Shown here one piece after another: positions 31,459-42,443 of a stretch of 64,000 nucleotides of DNA. Numbering within the stretch: position 1 is the stretch's first letter; each line of letters opens with the position of its first letter. Location of the stretch: the NCBI GenBank assembly GCA_035578175.1, contig JAQMRL010000014.1, positions 10,003,274-10,067,273 of the forward strand, written 5' to 3'. A model generated the notes under the pieces. The model ran no database searches and was not told the DNA's origin. It was given only the letters and a program-made list of their open reading frames with translations. A program made the position numbers and the translations under genes. The stretch comes from Catonia carolina. Taxonomy: Eukaryota; Arthropoda; Insecta; Hemiptera; Achilidae.

Positions 31459-31740
31459 AAAAATAGATTTTATATTATGCCTGTTACTCATTTAATTATA
31501 ATCAAAAGTATGGGTGTAGCATCATGTTTTGCAGCACACTATAACGTTTTTTCTTTGTGGAGTCCTAACATTAACAAGCCACCGGACGAGTGGAACGAAC
31601 AGTACAGAGTGTTCAAAAACTTTTGCTTACACAACGTTCGCTCGTACCGTTCATGCCGTTGCATACTTTTACACGAAAACCTATTGAACCTACTATTGAA
31701 TTTAAAGCGGTTGGAGCGGTGTCAGCAATGTTGTGTGGAT
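31459..31740 (+). other. Region upstream of the RT domain, unassigned
   Basis: Open in the same frame as the reverse transcriptase that follows (from ATG 31477), but the residues do not resemble an AP endonuclease or any LINE region I recognise. It may be truncated LINE sequence or chance read-through. Confidence 0.3.
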
Positions 31741-33147
31741 AATTTAACAACAGAAGAGCTACACAGTGTGATGAATGCTGCCAAAAATCGGAAGTGTCCA
31801 GGTCCTGATGGTATAAATATGGAGTTGATAAAATATGGAGGCTTTGTGCTTCATCTCAGATTATTACATTTGTACAATACTTGCTGGAAGACTCTTAAAG
31901 TGCCAGAATCCTGGACAAAATCAAGAGTAGTCTCTCTCTACAAAAAAGGCAATAGGTCTGACCCTAAAAATTATAGAGGAATCAGCATTTTGGATACTGC
32001 TTACAAATTATTCGCCTCTCTAATAAATAGACGACTTCAACTTATAACAGATGCCCTAATATCAGTGAACCAGATGGGCTTCCGGAAGGGACGGTCTTGT
32101 ATAGATGCGATTTTCACATTGAAAATTCTGATAGAAAGACGTCGAGAATACTATTGTCCAACTCATCTTGCTTCTATTGACTGGGAAAAGGCATTTGACA
32201 ACGTCGACAGGTCCTTACTGTGGGAAATTATGTTGAAGAAAGGCTACCCAAGGCATATTGTGACTGCTATCAATAGTTTATATTATAAAACATCGGTGCT
32301 GATTAGTTCAGATGGAAAAGATGTGAGAGAGTTGTATGTAAATAAAGGAGTCAGACAGGGATGTCCCATATCACCTACATTATTTAATATATATATTGAC
32401 GAGCTGATGACTGTTTGGCGACAAAAGGTTGACACAGGTGTAAATATTGGACAATGCGTTTCCCTCAACTCACTCATGTTTGCCGACGACACCGTTATAA
32501 TTCAAGACAGTGAAGATAAGCTTCAAACAGCAGTCTATAAACTCCAGAATCTAAGTAAAGAATTCAAAATGAAAATTTCGACCCAAAAATCCAAAGTAAT
32601 GGCATTCCATGGCAAATGACCAGTGCGATCGAAAATTGTGTTAGATAATGTGATTATGGAGCAGGTGAGTAGTTTAAAATATCTAGGTTGCAATATATCC
32701 TTCGATTGTGAGAGTGACATACCTCTGAAGCTGAATAAATTCAATGCGATATGTGGAACCATACATCGTACATTGAAGGGAAAAGCCAGAAAAGAAACAG
32801 AGTTGAAATTTTATAAGACAATGGCGATTCCACTAGTTACATATGGAAGCGAGGTATGGACCACAACAAAGAGAGACGACTCGCGCATACAAGCTTCAGA
32901 GATGAGGTTCTTGAGACACATTCAGGGATACACAAGGCTGGATCACATTAGAAACGAAGTGATAAGAGAAGAATGCTATGTACAGCCACTTGTAGATGTG
33001 ATCGAGCAATATAGAAAAAGATGGACAGATCACCTGCTCCGAGTGCCACACAACCGTTTGCCACTTCAAGCCTGGATGTCCAAACCAGATGGTAGAAGGG
33101 ATGTGGGTCGACCGAGGAAGAGGTGGAAACCGGAACAGGCTCAATAG
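31741..33147 (+). pseudogene. RTE-like LINE reverse transcriptase, one in-frame stop
   Basis: An apparently continuous frame starts near VDNLTTEELHSVMNAAKNRK and CPGPDGI and passes YRGISILDTAYKLF, the QMGFRKGRSC and SIDWEKAFDNVD blocks, GVRQGCPISPTLFNIY, and the catalytic FADD (in SLMFADDTVII), to SLKYLGCNIS. It continues with the C-terminal TYGSEVW, EMRFLRHI, RWTDHLLR and GRPRKRW motifs typical of RTE-group LINEs. A TGA at 32618-32620 interrupts after AFHGK; the paralogous fragment at 52694 reads RGKEPVRSK there, so the stop replaced a coding codon. The endonuclease domain is missing (5' truncation). A (GAT)n run at 33162-33178 closes the element, the tandem-repeat 3' end usual for RTE. Confidence 0.82.
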
Positions 33148-33178
33148 CCTAAACCATGACGGATGATGATGATGATGA

Positions 33179-33621
33179 TTGAATTTAAACCCCATAGATA
33201 GAATTAGTTTATGAAGAGTGGACCGACTAATTTTGGGTAAATCAGGACCATTAGTGACAACCGACAAAACTTTATTTAAAGTAGGTAACTCATATCTAAA
33301 GGAAAATTGATGAATAATAAGTCTTAAAGCAGTTTGGTTGATATCATCAAATTTATCTAAAGCAAGCGTTTTACGTTTTCTTTTTTTAACTGAGGTTTTT
33401 AAAACATCACTCTGTTTAAATTCTTTTCGTACTCTGTGAACACTTGAACAAGATACACTGATAAATTCAGCAGTAAGTGGTTTTATCTCTTTTATTTCTA
33501 GGTTAGGATATTTATTAGCAAACTTATTGAAAACATTAATTGCAATTGTCTTTTCTCCGCTTCGTAAATGTTTCCGATTATTATGTTTAATATTACTTCT
33601 AGAAGAAGGTACGTCCGCCAT
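33179..33621 (-). pseudogene. N-terminal part of a DDE-transposase-like protein, cut by the LINE
   Basis: From ATG 33621 the frame gives a basic N-terminus, a predicted helix-turn-helix (EKTIAINVFNKFANKYP, then SVSCSSVHRVRKEF) and a second domain with FDDINQTALRLIIHQF, ELPTLNKVL and the SRSTLHKLILSMGFKF motif. This order is, from memory, that of a large insect family of IS630/Tc1-like proteins in which a DDE domain follows. Here the frame runs into the (GAT)n end of the RTE LINE at about 33178, adding His residues, so the catalytic part is lost. Whether the source was a transposon or a domesticated gene is open. Confidence 0.6.
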
Positions 33622-34089
33622 CTTCAATACATCTGTTGTCGCACAATCACGTACAGAACCACGCACTAACCCCCAAAAACCAATAAAAAATACGAAAATT
33701 GATGCGAATAAATAGAATTTTACATCAAAACGCACACTAAATCATTAAGACATCACACCACGTATTCCAAAGTTTGACTGCCTCATACACTACCAAATTT
33801 ATTTTGTCTTGATTACACCAATCTATAAATAACAGATAATATCATGTGAAATGAAAAAAAATTTGTGTTTAAAAATGACAAAACCATTATAAATTTATTA
33901 TTAGGCCTATTACATTATACCACTGACGATTGAATTGACAAAATGTAATGAGTGGGTTTTTTTTAGATCACCGGTTAGCTTGCAGAGAGTTCACCCAAGG
34001 CCACGTGTGTTTGTGTGTTGTGTATTTACAGGGACTAACACAAACGCAGTTTGTTTACAACAGGACCCAACAAACAAAAAATCGGACTA
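33622..34089. other. Spacer, nothing firm
   Basis: Upstream of the transposase-like fragment the sequence is AT-rich. No TIR was identified that would delimit an element. Confidence 0.3.
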
Positions 34090-34091
34090 TA

Positions 34092-35034
34092 CGAGGTGCG
34101 GCTATTAAATAACGAGACTGACGTTGTAAAAAAATTTATTTTAATTTTATATATAATCACTTATTGTCACCTTCAATATACACTCCTCTATCCCTACAAC
34201 GCTCCATGTGAATTTTCCATTGTTGGAAAAAGTACTGGAAGTCATCTTCTGTCAGCTCCTTCACGACACGTACCGCTTTCTCTTTTACAGCTCCACAGAC
34301 TCAAATCTTGTCCCTTTTAGTGCAGATTTCACCTTAGGGAACTGGTAGAAGTCACACGGTGCAAGATGTGGTGAATAAGGTGGATGTTCTAACACTTAGA
34401 GGCTGAATTTGGGAAGGAACCTCTTCACAGAATACGCGGAATGAGCTGGCGCATCGTGTTGGTGGAGAACCCATGATTTGACCTTCCACATTTCGGGTCG
34501 TTTTTTCCTTACCCTTTGACGTAGGTTAGAAAGTACCTCAACGTAGTAATATTGATTAATTGTTTGACCTTCAGGAACCCAGTGAAGGTACACAATCCCA
34601 TGGATATAAAAAAAACAATCATCATTGCTTTAAAATTTTGACTTGCTCATTCGAGATTATTGGCTCTCGGTGAAGTTCGGCTCTTCCAGTGCATGAATTG
34701 GCGCTTCGTTTCCGGATCATAAGTAAAAAAACCACGTTTCATCACATGTTATTATCTTCTACCTGTTCCCTAAGGTGAAATTTGCATTATAAGGGACATG
34801 ATTTGAGTCTGTGGAACCTGTAAAAGCGAAAGCGGCACGTGTCCTGAAGGAGCTGACAGAAGATGACTTCCAGCACTGTTTCCTAAGATGGAAAAGTCGC
34901 ATGGAGCGTTTTAGGGATAGAGGAGTGTATATAATATATGAAGGAGTGTAGAAGGTGGCAATAAGTGATTATGTATCAAATTAAAATTAAATTTTTTTAC
35001 AACGTCAGTCTCTTTATTTAATAGCCACACCTTG
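34092..35034 (-). mobile_element. Rearranged mariner with its 3' end at both termini, copy 2
   Basis: TA at 34090-34091 and 35035-35036, 943 bp. Same architecture as 11627-12556: long minus-strand arm carrying the catalytic domain (GQTINQYYYVEVL, WVLHQHDAPAHS) back to acatgtgatgaaacgtgg, which encodes the first catalytic region TCDETW. Then comes the junction attatcttctacct, then an inverted ~270-bp 3' end on the plus strand. The second Asp is doubtful here (HQHD). Confidence 0.85.
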
Positions 35035-35036
35035 TA

Positions 35037-35441
35037 TTACAGAGCTTCTATTGATATTACATATGGTATAGTTTATATTGTATCATAATTGATCAAAAAC
35101 TGAATTAAATGTAATATTTGTGGAAGATTTAGGGGAAAGTTAACACAGTTTATGGAATGAATCATTTGGGTGTTTAGAATTTCCCCTTGTCTTGTTCCAA
35201 AGCGAGAAAACTTATACCATAAGGAAGGGATTAATGTATTACGTATTAATTCTGAGTACACTACTGTATTATGTATCTGCCCTCGTTTGGATTAGTCTGC
35301 CAATCCGACTCACTCCAACGAATTTATTGCATTATCTATTTCACCTATCTATTTATAACTGTGTTCCATTTTCTGATATCACATTAATACTAATTCAAAG
35401 CTTTAACCTAAATGAAACACATCTTCTAAAACATTCAAATA
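35037..35441. other. Spacer, nothing recognised
   Basis: AT-rich sequence with an ORF (35192-35512) that shows no conserved domain and overlaps repeat sequence at its end. Confidence 0.3.
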
Positions 35442-35513
35442 ATCTACTATTAATTTCAGAGCCCGATGAATCATTGTTGGCAATTTTTACTCTCTCTTGC
35501 CTATATAAATAAA
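35442..35513 (+). repeat. First copy of a 75-bp duplication including an H 5' end
   Basis: tctactattaatttcagagc, ccgatgaatcattgttggc and actctctcttgcctatat recur at 36778-36850 with few changes. The segment comprises H flank plus the first 25 bp of H. The two copies flank the rearranged mariner 35514-36766. Confidence 0.75.
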
Positions 35514-35794
35514 CGAGGTATGGCTATTAAATATCGAGACTGACGTTGTAAAAAATTTAATTTCAATTTTATACATAATCACTTATTGTCACCTTCAATA
35601 TACAGTCCTTCTCTATCCCTAAAACGCTTCATGCGAATTTTCCATCGTTGGAAACAGTGCTGGAAGTCATCTTCTGTTAGCTCCTTCAGGACACGTGCCG
35701 CTTTCTCTTTTACAGCTTCCACAGACTCAATTCTTGTCCCTTTTAATGCGGATTTCACCTTAGGGAACAGGTAGAAGATAATAATAATAATGAT

Positions 35795-36105
35795 AATAAT
35801 TGTTTATTTCTGTACATAATTTCATTTTAAATATTAGTTTTAATGACAGTTTAATTTATAATAATCTTAAAATATAATACAATAACATTTTACAAAATAA
35901 TAAAATATTATACAATACTCACCATATTTCTAAAAAATAAATGCTATACCAATTTTTTATAACTTCTCAATATTCGAAAAAGACTTACTTCATGTGATTT
36001 TATAAAATCACAATTAAAATTAATTTCACCCAGAAACATTAAAATCAATTTTTATATTTTCATAAAAAAACAAGTGTAGTTTTATGAATAATTTTAATAA
36101 ATTAC
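35795..36105 (-). repeat. Insert resembling a LINE 3' end
   Basis: Absent from the other two rearranged mariners, so it is a later insertion. Read on the minus strand it ends tgtacagaaataaacaatta followed by (TTA)n, the look of a 5'-truncated LINE 3' UTR with a microsatellite tail. No coding sequence. Confidence 0.45.
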
Positions 36106-36110
36106 ATGTG

Positions 36111-36710
36111 ATAAAACGTGGTTTTTTACTTATGATCCGGCAACGAAGAGCCAATCCATGCACTGGAAGAGCCGAACTTCACCAAGAACCGAAAAAGCTC
36201 GGATGAGCAAGTCAAAATTTAAAGCAATGAGGATGTTTTTTTTTATATCTATGGGATTGTGTACCGTCGCTTGGTTCCTGAAAGTCAGATAATTAATCAC
36301 TATTACTTCCTTGAGGTACTTCCTAAACTAACTTACGTTAAAGAGTAAGGAAAAAACGCCCAGAAATGAGGAAGGACAAATCATGGGTTCTCCACCAAGA
36401 CAATGCGCCAGCTCATTCCGCGTTATCTGTCAAGAAGTTCCTAGCCAAGTACAGCATCTCAGGGTTAGAACATCCACCTAATTCACCAGATCTTGCACCA
36501 TGTGACTTTCCTCTGTTCCGTAAAGTGAAATCTGCATTAACAGGGATAAGATTTGAGTCTGTGGAAGCTGTAAAAGAGAAAGCGGGACGTGTCGTGAAGG
36601 ACCTGACAGAAGATGACTTCCAGGACTGTTTCCAACGATGGAAAATTCTCATGGAGCGTTGTAGGGGTAGAGAAGGAGTGTATATTGAAAGTGACAATAA
36701 GTCATTATGT
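36111..36710 (+). pseudogene. mariner DD34D catalytic-domain remnant
   Basis: The longest frame (36366-36719, 117 residues) contains WVLHQDNAPAHSALSVKKF and SPDLAPCDFPLF. The Asp residues at 12 and 47 have 34 residues between them, as in classical mariner. Upstream, in other frames, TYDPAT-like and INHYYFLEVL-like pieces remain, preceded by the first Asp (tgtgataaaacg, CDKT). The N-terminal DNA-binding domain is absent by rearrangement and several frameshifts are present. Confidence 0.82.
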
Positions 36711-36851
36711 ATAAAATAAAAATAACATTTTTTACGTCAGTCTCGTTATTTAATAGCCACACCTCGTACATCTTCAATTATTCTACTATTAATTTTAGAG
36801 CCCGATGAATCATTGTTTGCAATATTTACTTTCTCTTGCCTATACGAATAT

Positions 36852-37240
36852 GTTGTTTTGGACAACAGCTGAAAGGCTGGTTTGAACCTCTAGAGGTTTT
36901 ACTAAGTAAAAACGAGGAGTGAGGTAGTTTACTTTGCCTTCCTCACTGAGTGGAAAAGTATGTTTTTCAGCATGCCAGGCCCTCCGAAAATCACCTACTT
37001 TCCACCCTGCAAATGACACCTTCACTTCATTCACCACATAGTCTGGCTGTATAATGAAATTCATTACTCTTAGAGAAGATAACTGCGACTATTGTCATTT
37101 ACACCTGTACGTCTTCTGTTCTTAAATAGTTCAGTCATATAATTTGACCATGTGATAAGAAACAGAACAAGTTTTTGTAGCCCTGGAACCAACAGATCGA
37201 GTGTAATTAGTTTTAACACCCCACCTGTCCGTTAAGGGCA
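36852..37240 (+). repeat. Retroposon K copy
   Basis: Starts gttgttttggacaacagctg and ends ccacctgtccgttaagggc, inserted 25 bp inside H between tacgaatat and aatattaatatata. The duplicated bases are short or decayed. Confidence 0.8.
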
Positions 37241-37957
37241 AATATTAATATATAGTAAGGGAAGTATTGTTTTCATGTCGATTTTTCGAAATTGAGTTTT
37301 CACCGAATATACACGTTTTTCAGACCCTCTGAACCCAAAAAACAGGTTTTTCCGATTGGTGTGTGTGTGTGTCAACAATATATCTCATGAACGGAACATC
37401 GTACGAACTTGAAACGTAAGTTAGATAGTCTACTACTACTGGACCGGAGACGAACATTTTCATAAAAATCGGTCAACCGGTGGTAGTAGTTTATTCGTGT
37501 AATTTTTAACTTTTTGCGATTTTCTCAATAACGGCTTCTACGATTGTTTTTAAAAATCGTCCCATTTTGCTGAAATTCTTGGAAATTCTTGACTGTTTTC
37601 TCGTAAAAAATTGGTTTTTTTTAAGATTGCGGCTTTAATATGCATTTTAGCGCAAAAATGTGTTAAATAAAAGTTGTAGAGAATCTAAAATCTTACAACT
37701 TTTATGTCAAGCGTTTTTTTATAACGCTTAGATTAGCGGTAAGTAGTGATTTTCTGTTTTCTTTTCATAAAAAACAGTAAAAAATTCATTTTTTTTAAAA
37801 TTTTAGCCCTAGTGTGCATTTAACGACAAAATTGAATAGGTATAACCAAATATACAGGAAATTAAAAATCTACAACTACTAAGCATTTTTCTCTACAAAG
37901 CCTGGTTTAGCGTGAAAGAGTGATTTTCCGTATTTTTAAGCCAAACTGAGGTGATTA

Positions 37958-38140
37958 CCGGCCGCATTGGCGCAGTTGGTAACGTGCTCGCCTTTCATCA
38001 TGCGGTCTTGAGTTCGAATCCCATTCAGGCACGGCATATTTTCATACGTTACAAAACATCATTTCATCTATCACCGTCTGCATTAGCGGTAATTGCAAAA
38101 TAGTCGGACGTTAAACAAAAGCAAAACAAAAAAAAAAAAA
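37958..38140 (+). repeat. SINE family A copy
   Basis: ccggccgcattggcgcagtt head, B-box-like agttcgaatccc, body cgtctgcattagcggtaatt, long A-rich tail. Inserted in H between aactgagg and cactcatgatt; some H bases were lost. Confidence 0.85.
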
Positions 38141-38319
38141 TCACTCATGATTAAAATAGGTTATATTTATTGAGGTTAGTTTTCTTGTTTATTTGTAATG
38201 TTTTATTACTAATGTTAGGTTACATATTGTTCATTATTTGCATTCAGAAAGTCTTGTGAGTGTTTTAAACCAGATTTTTAATCTAATGTAGAATTAAACT
38301 GCATAATTCGTTCCTGATC

Positions 38320-38474
38320 TTATTATTTTTGCAATTACTGCTAATACAGACGGTGAAGGGTGAAATGATTTTCTTTTTGTAACGTATGAAAATATGCCGT
38401 GCCTGAATGGGATTCGAACTTAAGACCGCATGATGAGAGGCGAGCACGTTACCAACTACGCCAATGCGGCTGGC
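38320..38474 (-). repeat. SINE family A copy, minus strand
   Basis: Reverse strand: gccagccgcattggcgtag head at 38474, B-box-like gttcgaatccc, then gtctgtattagcagtaattg. The A tail is degenerate. Confidence 0.82.
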
Positions 38475-38706
38475 TGAATCTACACTTAGGATGTAAGTTT
38501 GGGAATTTTTTTATTAGGAGTTTTGGTAACCATAGAGATTATTGCATTATTGCACATAAAATAAACGTTTGTAATTCCAATTATGAGCTGCAGTTAGAGC
38601 TATAATTTAATTATTTTATGTAATACAATAAAATTCGGTTATAGCGAGTCAGTTGCAATGAAAATCCGGTATGAACGTATGAAAATAGAAAGTTTTCTTG
38701 GTTTTT
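38475..38706. other. Spacer, nothing recognised
   Basis: AT-rich sequence between a SINE and the next H copy. Confidence 0.3.
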
Positions 38707-39380
38707 ACTGTTTTTATTGTTTTAATGTCGATTTTTCGAAATCGGTTTTTCACCGGATCTACAAGTTTTCAGACCCCCTGAACCCAAAAAACATGTTTTA
38801 GCGATAGATCTGTGTGTGTGCGTGTGAAAAAATATCTCGAGAACGGAACATCGTACGAACTTGAAACTTGAAACTTAAGTTACTTCACTTGAGCACCCGA
38901 CACGTACATTTTCATCAAAATCGATCAACCGGAAGTAGTAGTCCGTTTATTCGTGTCATTTTTCACTTTTTTGCGATTTTCTCAAAAACAGCTTTTATGA
39001 TTTTAAAAAAATCGCCTCATTTACTACATTGCTGTACAAGATAGGGTAAGCGCCATGTCTGCTGAATTTCTTGGGGAGGCTGTTTTCTCGTTAAAAAATT
39101 GTTTAGATTGCGACTTTAATATGCATTTTAGCGCAAAAATGTACATTATAAATGTTGTAGGGAATCCTACAACTCTTATTTCTAACATTTTTTTTGTATA
39201 AAGCTTAGTTTAGCGGTCATTAGCGATTTTCGGTTTTTTCTCACAAAACGTGTAAAAATTTGATTTTCAAAGATTTCAGCCTTAGCATGCTTTTATGACA
39301 AAAATGTATACAATAAAATTTATAGAAAATTAAACGATCTACAACTTTTATTTTGAGCATTTTCCTCTACAGAGCCTATA

Positions 39381-40333
39381 GGGTGATTCAAAAAGAGCGC
39401 CGGTTTTGATATATCAAATTAAGAGATTTATTTTATTGAAAAACTGAAAATAAATACATCAACAAGTTCATCTTACCTTCCGATTTCATGTATGAAAAAT
39501 GATGTCATGCATGTGTCCTCCTCTACTGCGCTGGCACGCATCAACTCTGTCCATGAAATTGGATATTACTGCACGACAAGTTTCGACTTCCATTTGCCCG
39601 ATAACCCGTCGAATTTCCTCCTTCAAGTCATTGATGTTTCGGGGTTTATTGGCATACACCAATGACTTCAGATGACCCCAAAGATGAAAGTCACAAGGCG
39701 TCAATTTTGTTTGCGAAGGTGTCATCATCCTGCCGTTTTCTCAATACCCAGTCAACAAACTGTCGACTCTTCTGGTGGTCTGCCACTTTCAAATGTTGCG
39801 TCAACTGAATTTTATACGGGTGATATTGGAGATCGTACCGAAGAATTCTCCGTACAGAAGAACATCGTAAACCCAATTGTTGAGAACGGCGACGTATTGA
39901 TTTTGCTGGGCTACCAGCCACACTGTCACGAACCAACGCAACGTTCTGCTCAGTTCGGCCAGAACGACGACGTCCAGAACTTTTAAGGTCGACTGTTGAA
40001 CCCGTCTCAAAAAACTTTTTCATGAGCCTGCGAACTGTTGATTCATTCGGTGCTTCATTACGTCCTAGAGTACCGCGAAGTCGCCTGACAGTAGCCGCAT
40101 AACTCTCTCCACTCTGGTAAAATGTTTTTTACGATTAACACTCGTTGTGCAATAGTAAACTTCTCCATGGTTAGACACAGACTGCGAGAGTACTACACTG
40201 CGAACAAGAGAAACTACAACTGAATCGTCAATCGGAATGTTCTCCGAAATAGAAATGAGGTCTAACAATGTTGCCAACCGATAAACAAAAATTTACCAGC
40301 CGTTTAAAAACCGGCGCTCTTTTTGAATCACCC
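39381..40333 (-). mobile_element. Tc1/mariner-type element with internal deletion
   Basis: TIRs gggtgattcaaaaagagcgc (39381) and the exact complement ending 40333, TA at 39379-39380, 953 bp. The minus-strand transposase gene has lost its middle. Confidence 0.85.
39486..40169 (-). pseudogene. Deleted Tc1/mariner transposase
   Basis: From ATG near 40169 the frame begins MEKFTIAQRVLIVK, a helix-turn-helix start. It passes RRLMKKFFETGSTVDLKSSG, a GR-rich linker, then LGLRCSSVRRILRYDLQYHP and ends DDDTFANKIDA. There it jumps, with a frame change near 39700, to LTPCDFHLWGHLKSLVY and the C-terminus ending GHMHDIIFHT. The region with the first two catalytic residues is missing; only the third, in TPCDFHLWG, remains. 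Cause: an internal deletion of about 400 bp, inferred from usual family length. Confidence 0.8.
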
Positions 40334-40552
40334 GTTAGTTAATCGTGAAAGAGTGATTTCCATATTATTAAGTCAAACTGAGGTTGCTTTTCATTTTGCA
40401 TCATTCACTCATAATTAAAATTTGGTTATGTTTATTGAATTTAGTTTTTTGTTTATTTCTAATGTTTAATTGTATCTAATGTTAGGTTATATTGTTAATC
40501 ATTGGCATTGGCGAGAGAAAGCTGTGTGAGTGTCTAGTCCAGACAATGTACT

Positions 40553-41290
40553 GTCAACATTAATTTTTTTATAGGGTGTATTCTTGCTTTTATTACTCCA
40601 TTCGTTTGGAAACAGAATAAAAATGAGTCTAAAAGATTTTAATAGGTAATAAAATTTAATTATTAATAAATAAACACAAAAATGTTATTCAATTTCGATA
40701 CAACACAGTAGTTGCATAAAAAACTTTTCGTGTATGTAGATGTACTGACATCTACACGAGATCATCGTACAAGAGAGTCATCAGTTCGAATCCCACACTA
40801 ATTAAAAAAAAAAATTGTTTTATTTTTAACATTTCTAATATTTAACATTTTCCTATAACATCACATTTCAAAAGCTTCTATCTTCTTTCTTTTTACAGCC
40901 CCTATCACCCACATTTTTATATGAAAGGCCACTCTTTGGTATACTATAATTAGAATTAGTAGCATTTAATTCTAGTAAGAATTTTGATTTTCACAATTTT
41001 TTTAAAAAGAGACCATTTTTTCATCGAAAAATCACCGAAAAAATTTTTCTCCCACAATTTTCAATATTTTTAAAAACGGCACATTCATTCAATAGAACTG
41101 GACGAAAAATTTCAGCCTTGTACCTTTTGTGGAAGCTAAGAAAAAGGCACATAAGTTTCTAAAAATGACGTTTTGAGATATTCGCGTTTAAAGTTTCAGA
41201 AACAAAAACACGAGTGTAAACAAAGACAGCGACAGGGGAATTAAGCTATGGTTCTCTTCCACGCCCCGCTGACAGTGTGTCAATTTTTTT
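40553..41290. other. AT-rich spacer with a probable SINE scrap
   Basis: Around 40770-40812 catcagttcgaatcccacac followed by an A run looks like a truncated tRNA-SINE. The rest (for example 40980-41200) is low-complexity and unassigned. Confidence 0.35.
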
Positions 41291-41540
41291 TTAACCCGTC
41301 ATTTCCCTTGTAGTATTATTAAACAGTTCCGAGGGAGGTGGAGGGTTGTTTGCTGATGATGGATCAAGTGGCCAGGCGGCGGGTTTTTGGTTGGTAAGGC
41401 GGTTGCGGCCTTCTTGGGGGTAGACAAGGACGCCTCAATTGAGTCCAACACTACTTCCCCCATCGTGAAGGAGTGAACATTAATTTTTTCTCGCCGCCTC
41501 GGATAAAAAAAAACAAAGACATACCACAACAAAAATAGTG
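41291..41540. other. GC-richer segment, unassigned
   Basis: Bounded on the left by ttaacccgtcatttccc and containing a 77-codon minus-strand ORF (41532-41299) with proline/threonine-rich sequence. I do not recognise it. The ttaaccc start could be a piggyBac-type end whose partner is the agggttaa at 42257, but the match is only about 7 bp. Confidence 0.3.
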
Positions 41541-42074
41541 CAGGTTATAAACTATTAGGTTATACTGTACCTATGAATAAATAAAAGAGAAACGGCAATG
41601 CAAAAAAAATAGTATAATAAATCACAGTATTAATCGAAAGGGTAAATTATTTTGTAACATTTCCTGATAGATGGCAAAATCAGCTTAAACATACCATCAC
41701 AAAAAATTTAATAGAATATTTTGTATTTGACAGCAACATGATTCTAACGTCATTTAAAGCGCACATTTCAAACTATAATTTTTAATCAAAAAACGAAAAA
41801 TCATTTTCAGGCTTCCTAAACAAAACAATATTCTCTTACTTAGATTTTTTTATAGTAAAAAAAACTAAGTATGATTTTAATATTATTTAAGACTTCAAAA
41901 ATTTTACAATAAAAAAATATTGGTAAAATGGATAAAATCACTATTTAGTAACAGTTTAAAAAATATACTTGTACATACATACAATATATTCAAAGAAATG
42001 TTACTTTATTTTAGTAAATGAAACAAACTTCTGAAACCAAAATTAAAAAGAAATTTAAAAAGAAATTAATGGTT
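41541..42074. other. AT-rich spacer
   Basis: No recognisable feature. Confidence 0.3.
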
Positions 42075-42146
42075 GCCTCCGTGGCGCAATGGTCAGCATA
42101 CTAAACTGCAAAGCGGAGGTCTCAGGTTCGAATCCTGGCTAGTGTA
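42075..42146 (+). tRNA. tRNA-like sequence, probably SINE head or pseudo-tRNA
   Basis: gcctccgtggcgcaatggtc (A-box-like tggcgcaatgg), a central actaaactgcaaagcg and ggttcgaatcctggc (B box). Length is near 72 nt. The acceptor arms (gcctccg against gctagtg) do not pair properly and the same head occurs inverted at 29716-29790, so a functional tRNA is unlikely. Confidence 0.4.
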
Positions 42147-42264
42147 CAGAAGATTATTACACTTCACACCCAGCATTCTTTAATCCCAAGTTGTCTCTAA
42201 CATCTAAAATGTTGAGATCTGTTATTTCACTCCAATATGCCTTCTATATCACACTGGGTTAGAA

Positions 42265-42392
42265 AGGGTTAAAATAAGGTTATGTTTTTTGAGGTTAGTT
42301 TTTTTTGTTTATATCTAATGTTTTATTACTAATGTTAGGTTATATTGGTCAGTATTTGCATTGGCAAGAGAAAGTTGTGTGTTTGACACCAG
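42265..42392 (+). repeat. Family H 3'-end fragment
   Basis: aataaggttatgttttttga, ttttattactaatgttagg, ggcaagagaaagt, short hairpin, caccaga and T's. It lies 51 bp upstream of the host exon's acceptor. Confidence 0.78.
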
Positions 42393-42443
42393 ATTTTTAA
42401 GTTTTGCTGGATTTAATTAGTATATTTGTGTGGTGTGTTGCAG

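Larger units (their letters stand above)
35514..36766 (+). mobile_element. Rearranged mariner with its 3' end at both termini, copy 3
   Basis: Same structure as the other two copies but in the opposite orientation. A short inverted 3' arm (35514-35780, minus strand) ends at the shared junction aggtagaagataata. Then comes a ~315-bp foreign insert, then the long plus-strand arm from tgtgataaaacgtgg to the 3' TIR at 36766, followed by TA. The left TA is mutated (aa). Confidence 0.85.
36828..38274 (+). mobile_element. Family H copy interrupted by K and SINE A
   Basis: H pieces 36828-36850 (actttctcttgcctatacg), 37244-37957 (gggaagtattgttttcatg through unit B and ccaaactgagg) and 38141-38274 (cactcatgattaaaatag to tgtgagtgttttaaaccaga). 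The inverted 3' repeat is decayed (cattcagaaagtc). Confidence 0.78.
38707..40552 (+). mobile_element. Family H copy opened by a mariner relic
   Basis: H body 38707-39380 (cgatttttcgaaatcgg, tg tract at 38811-38826, units A and B to tctacagagccta). It resumes at 40334-40552 (cgtgaaagagtgatttcc to ggcgagagaaagctgtgtg and tccaga). The degenerate 5' end lacks actttctcttgcc. Confidence 0.78.

Noticed and set aside
35192..35512. 106-codon ORF
   Set aside because: Hydrophobic low-complexity translation of AT-rich DNA that runs into an H 5' end; no evidence of coding.
41299..41532. 77-codon proline/threonine-rich ORF
   Set aside because: No recognisable domain, no splice context, and not repeated elsewhere in the window.
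42075..42146. Functional tRNA gene
   Set aside because: A and B boxes are present but the acceptor arms do not pair and the same head is repeated at 29716-29790, so a SINE or pseudo-tRNA is likelier. Listed as tRNA-like with low confidence.
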